DNA of 64,000 nt from Pseudorasbora parva (taxonomy: Eukaryota > Chordata > Actinopteri > Cypriniformes > Gobionidae). Below are positions 50,476-64,000 of this stretch, piece after piece (the stretch's first letter is position 1; each line of letters begins with the position of its first letter). Below the pieces are notes generated by a model that was not told the DNA's origin, did no database searches, and saw only the letters and a list, made by a program, of their open reading frames with translations. A program made the translations under genes and the position numbers. The stretch covers positions 3,567,464 through 3,631,463 of the forward strand of contig NC_090185.1 of NCBI RefSeq assembly GCF_024679245.1, read 5' to 3'.

Positions 50476-52690
50476 TTGCATGATGGTGTTTCGTGCTCGG
50501 AACATTTTGTGCCGTCACACTTTCGGTATTGCACTACAAATAACATGTTCCCTGTTGCATTTATCCACCACTATAAATCTCACTAGTAAACAGTTAAGCA
50601 AGAGGACTAACCCTAAAATACTCACCTGCAGTCCAGAGTCTCAATGTCACAACAGGATGTTTCCACTTTGAGAAGAGAAAGAATACATGAATGCAACTTG
50701 AAAATAATAGCATAATGGCCCTACTGACCTTAAACACCGGAGTCTTAGACCTATAAAGTTCTTAAAACGGTTTGTAACAAGTCAAGATTTTTTACAAATA
50801 AATATTTCTGGAGTTTGGTGGCGCTTTGATGTTTGGAGGCGCAACCATTAGGTGGCGCTCCAACCCAGCGATTTATATTCCAATGCACATTGCAGATTTC
50901 TATTGGATTAAGGTTATTTTTTTACTTCGATTTTACATAATTAAATGTCAACAGTTATACATTTTTCACTCAATATGAATGGACCAAGGATTTGACAGCT
51001 CAAAATCTAGGGATCAACGTTTGCAATTGGATCTACTGAGGAAACTTAAGTTTTAAAAATGTATCAATGCTAATAAGAAAGCCTGCTGCTATAATAATAA
51101 TAAAGCAATACTATATTTAGTATAAAAACAAAACAACAACAACAAAAAAACACGTAATTTACGCAAAGTTTCGGTTGATATATACGTTATTGTGTGCTGG
51201 AAACGGCACTTCGGCTAATTTGATCAATATTATCAAGACACCCAAGTTAAAAACTCATACATTTACGTTACATAAAACAAAAATCGCTTTTTGTTGTTAT
51301 TTCACTAATTTAGTTGAAAGAGGGCCTAAATGAGACTTAACTTACCTTAAGATGGCGCTGGCTCGCTAACCAGTGTTAATAAAGAAACGTCGATTTAAAC
51401 AAGTCAAAAAAGCGTAACTTAATAAAAGAACATTATCGTTTGAATAAAGACTTTATTAAAGAAGCTCTCATGAACAAGATTAAGGACTATCGTTACAATT
51501 CTATTAAAAAGTAGTCACGACAACAAGGCCGCGTCTTTTTGCCTACGCACTTGATCGAGTCAAAACTGACCGACGTTGTTATGAAATTAAGATGAAAATC
51601 TTATGGATAAAGAAACTTTGTTTCACAGAAACCCCTTTAACTACTACGAATACTTTGCCACTTCAGGTGTCGACCACAGAACATTCTCAGGTACTCACCA
51701 CAAGGACCACCCGTGATCAAATGCTGATTTTGACGCCAAATTACTTAAATAACCTTCGTGTTTCATTCAGAAGTGAATTCGAGATGAAAATGGACAACTT
51801 TAAACAGAAATAATCGATGATTTTCCTCGTCTTCGCTGGTCGTCGTGATGATGTCCTGACTGCTTTGCTCGACCGTTGAGGTTTGAATTTTTGCGGCGGC
51901 AAAGAAAATTAAATTGAACGTAGCGCCCCCAAAACCTAAGTTACATCAAACATGATGTCGTTTTTTTTTCCAAGTGTAAAATGATTAAAAGTAACTTAAC
52001 TTATGTCACGTAATAAAGGAAACGTGACTTAATAAAGGAATGGATTATTAACTATTATCATTATTTCAACTATACCTTTTTATGACCTATCATGTTTTAA
52101 TAAAGTGGGTACAAATGTATTTAAATATTTATAAATGAGAAAATCCTAAAAAATGCTAAACTTTTAAGTGAACATAAAAGCGAATTTACAATAATTTTTG
52201 CTTTGGGCAGATGTTTTTAAACTAACAAAAGTTAGGTCCTATCTAATATCAACCTGCAGAAAGTGTTGATTTTAGGGATTTCCTTATGACTTGTGAAATT
52301 AGTAAAAGAAAACAAATAATAATAAATAAATTTAAAAAAAAGTCCACCAACATAAACAATTCAAATTAATGTAAAAATAGTAATTGACAAATATTAAAGG
52401 TAAAAAAAATGCTTCAAGTTGACATCCCTATGCAAATTAACTCTGAATCACCTAAAAAGCAAATAATTGTATAAATAATTATAAATCCATAATTAGATTA
52501 AGTTTTAGGTGCTTACGCTTAACCGTAACATTCGTGAAAGGCTACTAAACCCTTTTAAAGAAAAAATCCTTACATTTCAACACATTAATTTAGTTCATAT
52601 TCACATAGGCTCAAATGGTGCTGCATGACAGAAATGACCCCATTAAATCAGGAGAAGGTTTAAACAGACTATAAAAGTTCCCTAGAGAGA
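50476..52690. other. Gene-free stretch between tRNA-Gly and pak2
   Basis: No confident gene. AAGATGGCG at 51,349-51,357 resembles a YY1 site. A 37-codon open frame at 51,603-51,716 looks somewhat protein-like but is unassigned. The rest is AT-rich with many A runs. Confidence 0.5.
50845..50858 (+). promoter_or_regulatory. CTCF-like motif (one mismatch)
   Basis: CCATTAGGTGGCGC matches the 14-base CTCF core except at position 4. Confidence 0.35.
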
Positions 52691-53546
52691 GTTTATTCTA
52701 ATCTCAAGTTTCAAGTCCTCTTTTAATGAAGAACAAGAGATGTACACAATGTTGCAATGACTGTATTGTTCACAGAATTTGCAGGAATCCGGCTTTTACT
52801 TGCAAAACAAGTGACTGAAAGGCATAAAAATAGTTATCAATTCTTACATCATGACTTATCGACAACTGCATTTACTTCATAATAAACTGTTAGTTACTAA
52901 AACAACAAGAAAAGTGTTCATGTACACAAACATACACATCTACGTGTCCTGCTTTCGGTTAACTAATGCTACGCTTCTTCGAAGTATGTCATTTACACAT
53001 TTCATCACATGAAAGTTTTGTCTCAGGTTAGAGGAAGTTCAATGGCAAAAATCTGCCTCTTTAGATAAAGTATAAAGGTGTTTGCTGGAATAACAACAAA
53101 GGCACGAGTGACTACAAAAAATCATTCACTGCTCGCAGTTGGCGTGTATCAGTAAGGTGCTCCTTCCCTTCGAGGTCAAGAACAGGAGTAGGCTACACAG
53201 TTTTCAGTCATGATTCGGGCTACAGAAATCACCATAATTGACTTTGGTCATCAACTATGGAGCATACGAGGTCTATAAGAAGCCAAAGAGTGGAAGAGTT
53301 CATACATAAAACACAGACAAAGTCCCACAAGAATCTAATGAGAGCAGGAGGACATCTAATTGCCCCCAATACCACAGCGGCCAATACAGGTTTAAAAACA
53401 GGCGAAGACCCAAATGAAATGCTTGGAGTTTCTTTTTTGGCAACATTGATATGTTGTTGACACACTGGTAAAAACACCTGGCACAGATTTCGAGAGTGTT
53501 CAGCAATCCGCTGCGCTAGCGGGCACAGCTCGTTCGGCGCGAGAGG
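52670..53546 (-). other. pak2: pak2 3' untranslated region (inferred)
   Basis: It runs from the pak2 stop codon to an AATAAA on the minus strand at 52,697-52,692, with the cut expected about 15-25 bases later. No splice site or other gene intervenes. Length of about 870 bases is an inference from the signal. Confidence 0.55.
52692..52697 (-). terminator. Candidate poly(A) signal of pak2
   Basis: AATAAA on the minus strand, the first canonical hexamer downstream of the pak2 stop that I could find. Confidence 0.5.
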
Positions 53547-62946
<9,400 letters not shown>

Positions 62947-63077
62947 CTTAGGTTTTAGGGATGAAAAGCAGTGCGATTATATTCGGAAAGGAACCTGACC
63001 TGGTTTAGTCAGTGTTTTTGTTAGTCATACCAGGGTTGTTATAGTTAACTAAAACCAAAACCATAAAAAAGCCTGTG

Positions 63078-63626
63078 GGTTCACACCAGACGCGACTTGC
63101 ACAAAAAAATTCATTTTGAGTTTACTCGCTTCATCCGCGTGAAACATTCACTTCACAACAGATGCAAATTTGTGTCGTGGAAGGGACTTCTGCCAGGCGG
63201 CTCATTTCGTTGTGAAATGGCTGACATGGATTGTTTTTAAATATGGCGACTAAGCTCAATTTGCTTTAGCTAGCTTGAGCTCAAGGCTAGATTATTGTAA
63301 TGCTCTACTGGGTGGTTGCCCTACTCGCTTAATAAACAAACTCCAGCTAGCCCAAAACGCAGCAGCTCGAGCTCTTATATTATATTAGTCCAGTTTCTAT
63401 AAAGGTTTCTACAAAGTATGAAGATGTATCTTACAGCTCCGGGTATCCACATATGACTTTCTCCTCATTGTTGGCACTACTGGAGCAAGCTCCTGATTGG
63501 TTAACACTCAATTCACGCCGCCTAATTCACATAAATCAAGGCGCAAAATGACTATTAACGTCTTCGCATTAACTAAACATGTAAATCACTCGTACTAATC
63601 GCTTCATTTGCGTCTGGTGTGAACTG
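63078..63626. mobile_element. Inverted-end element (about 550 bp) in pak2 intron
   Basis: GGTTCACACCAGACGCG at the left faces CGTCTGGTGTGAACTGG at the right. Inner GCTTCATCCGCG mirrors CGCTTCATTTGCG only partly. Flanks (AACTAAAACCAAAACCATAA; CTAAAAACTAAAACTACACC) are A-rich repeat sequence. Confidence 0.7.
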
Positions 63627-64000
63627 GAAATAAAACAAACATTAACTTCAAACAGAGTAATTATATCAGAAACTAAAAACTAAAACTACACCATATAAAA
63701 CATTGTTGCTTAAAAAAAAAAAATTACTGAAATAAAATGATTCCAAAATATTAAATTATAATTTAGTTTAACTTAAATTACTAAAACTGAATTATATGTA
63801 GAATAAATGTATAAAAAGTAGACGTTAAAAAAAGAAGAAAAACGTAAAAATTGAAGAAAAAAAACTACACATTAGATTTTTTAAACGTTCATTTAAAATT
63901 ATTAAGTATTAACCGAAAATAAAACAATAAAAAAACATTTTTGTTACTTTAAATAAAAAACATTAACAGAAAAGATATTTTTAAAAATTACTTTATTTCA
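63627..64000. other. A-rich intronic sequence
   Basis: Low-complexity AAAACTAAA-type sequence to the window end, with no exon seen. The preceding pak2 exon lies beyond 64,000. Confidence 0.6.

Overview
This window looks like vertebrate nuclear DNA from a bony fish, probably a cyprinid-like teleost. The evidence is two split vertebrate genes with GT-AG introns, four eukaryotic tRNA genes with internal promoters, and a dense load of fish-type DNA transposons, many nested. No species is claimed. No database search was possible, so transposon family labels rest on termini and target-site duplications read by eye.

Region 1 (1-34,620) is one giant AT-rich satellite with a unit of about 77-79 bp. 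From 1 to about 28,036 the units are nearly identical, all in one orientation, and assembled from repeated multi-kilobase blocks. At about 28,037 the orientation flips. After some 360 bp of inverted homogeneous units, the array continues to 34,620 as older, diverged units: first an alternating two-unit (dimer) domain, then a third sequence variant. An 895-bp hAT-like element sits in the diverged part. The short repeated ORFs in this region are frame artefacts of the satellite.

Region 2 (34,620-41,480) is gene-poor. It holds a 1.75-kb transposon with matching ends and TA flanks, a broken V-set immunoglobulin exon, and a 1.35-kb minisatellite (48/51-bp units) that is open in all three minus-strand frames.

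Region 3 (41,484-45,202, minus) is a complete three-exon aquaporin-12 gene of 280 residues. Its first intron carries an AT-rich degenerate tandem repeat and a perfect long inverted repeat with a TA-repeat centre.

Region 4 (45,400-52,690) separates the two genes. It contains tRNA-Met(CAT), tRNA-Ile(AAT), tRNA-Asp(GTC) and tRNA-Gly(GCC), several CTCF-like motifs and nested transposons.

Region 5 (52,690-64,000, minus) is the 3' part of a p21-activated kinase 2 gene. Ten coding exons give 374 residues: the PIX-binding proline motif, the whole kinase domain and the stop codon. The 5' exons with the GTPase-binding domain lie beyond the window. Its introns have received at least eight transposon or SINE insertions. 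Several can be proven from perfect target-site duplications plus an uninterrupted copy of the target elsewhere in the window.

I found no convincing new gene system. The most unusual structure is the satellite, with its higher-order blocks, embedded hairpins and orientation switch.
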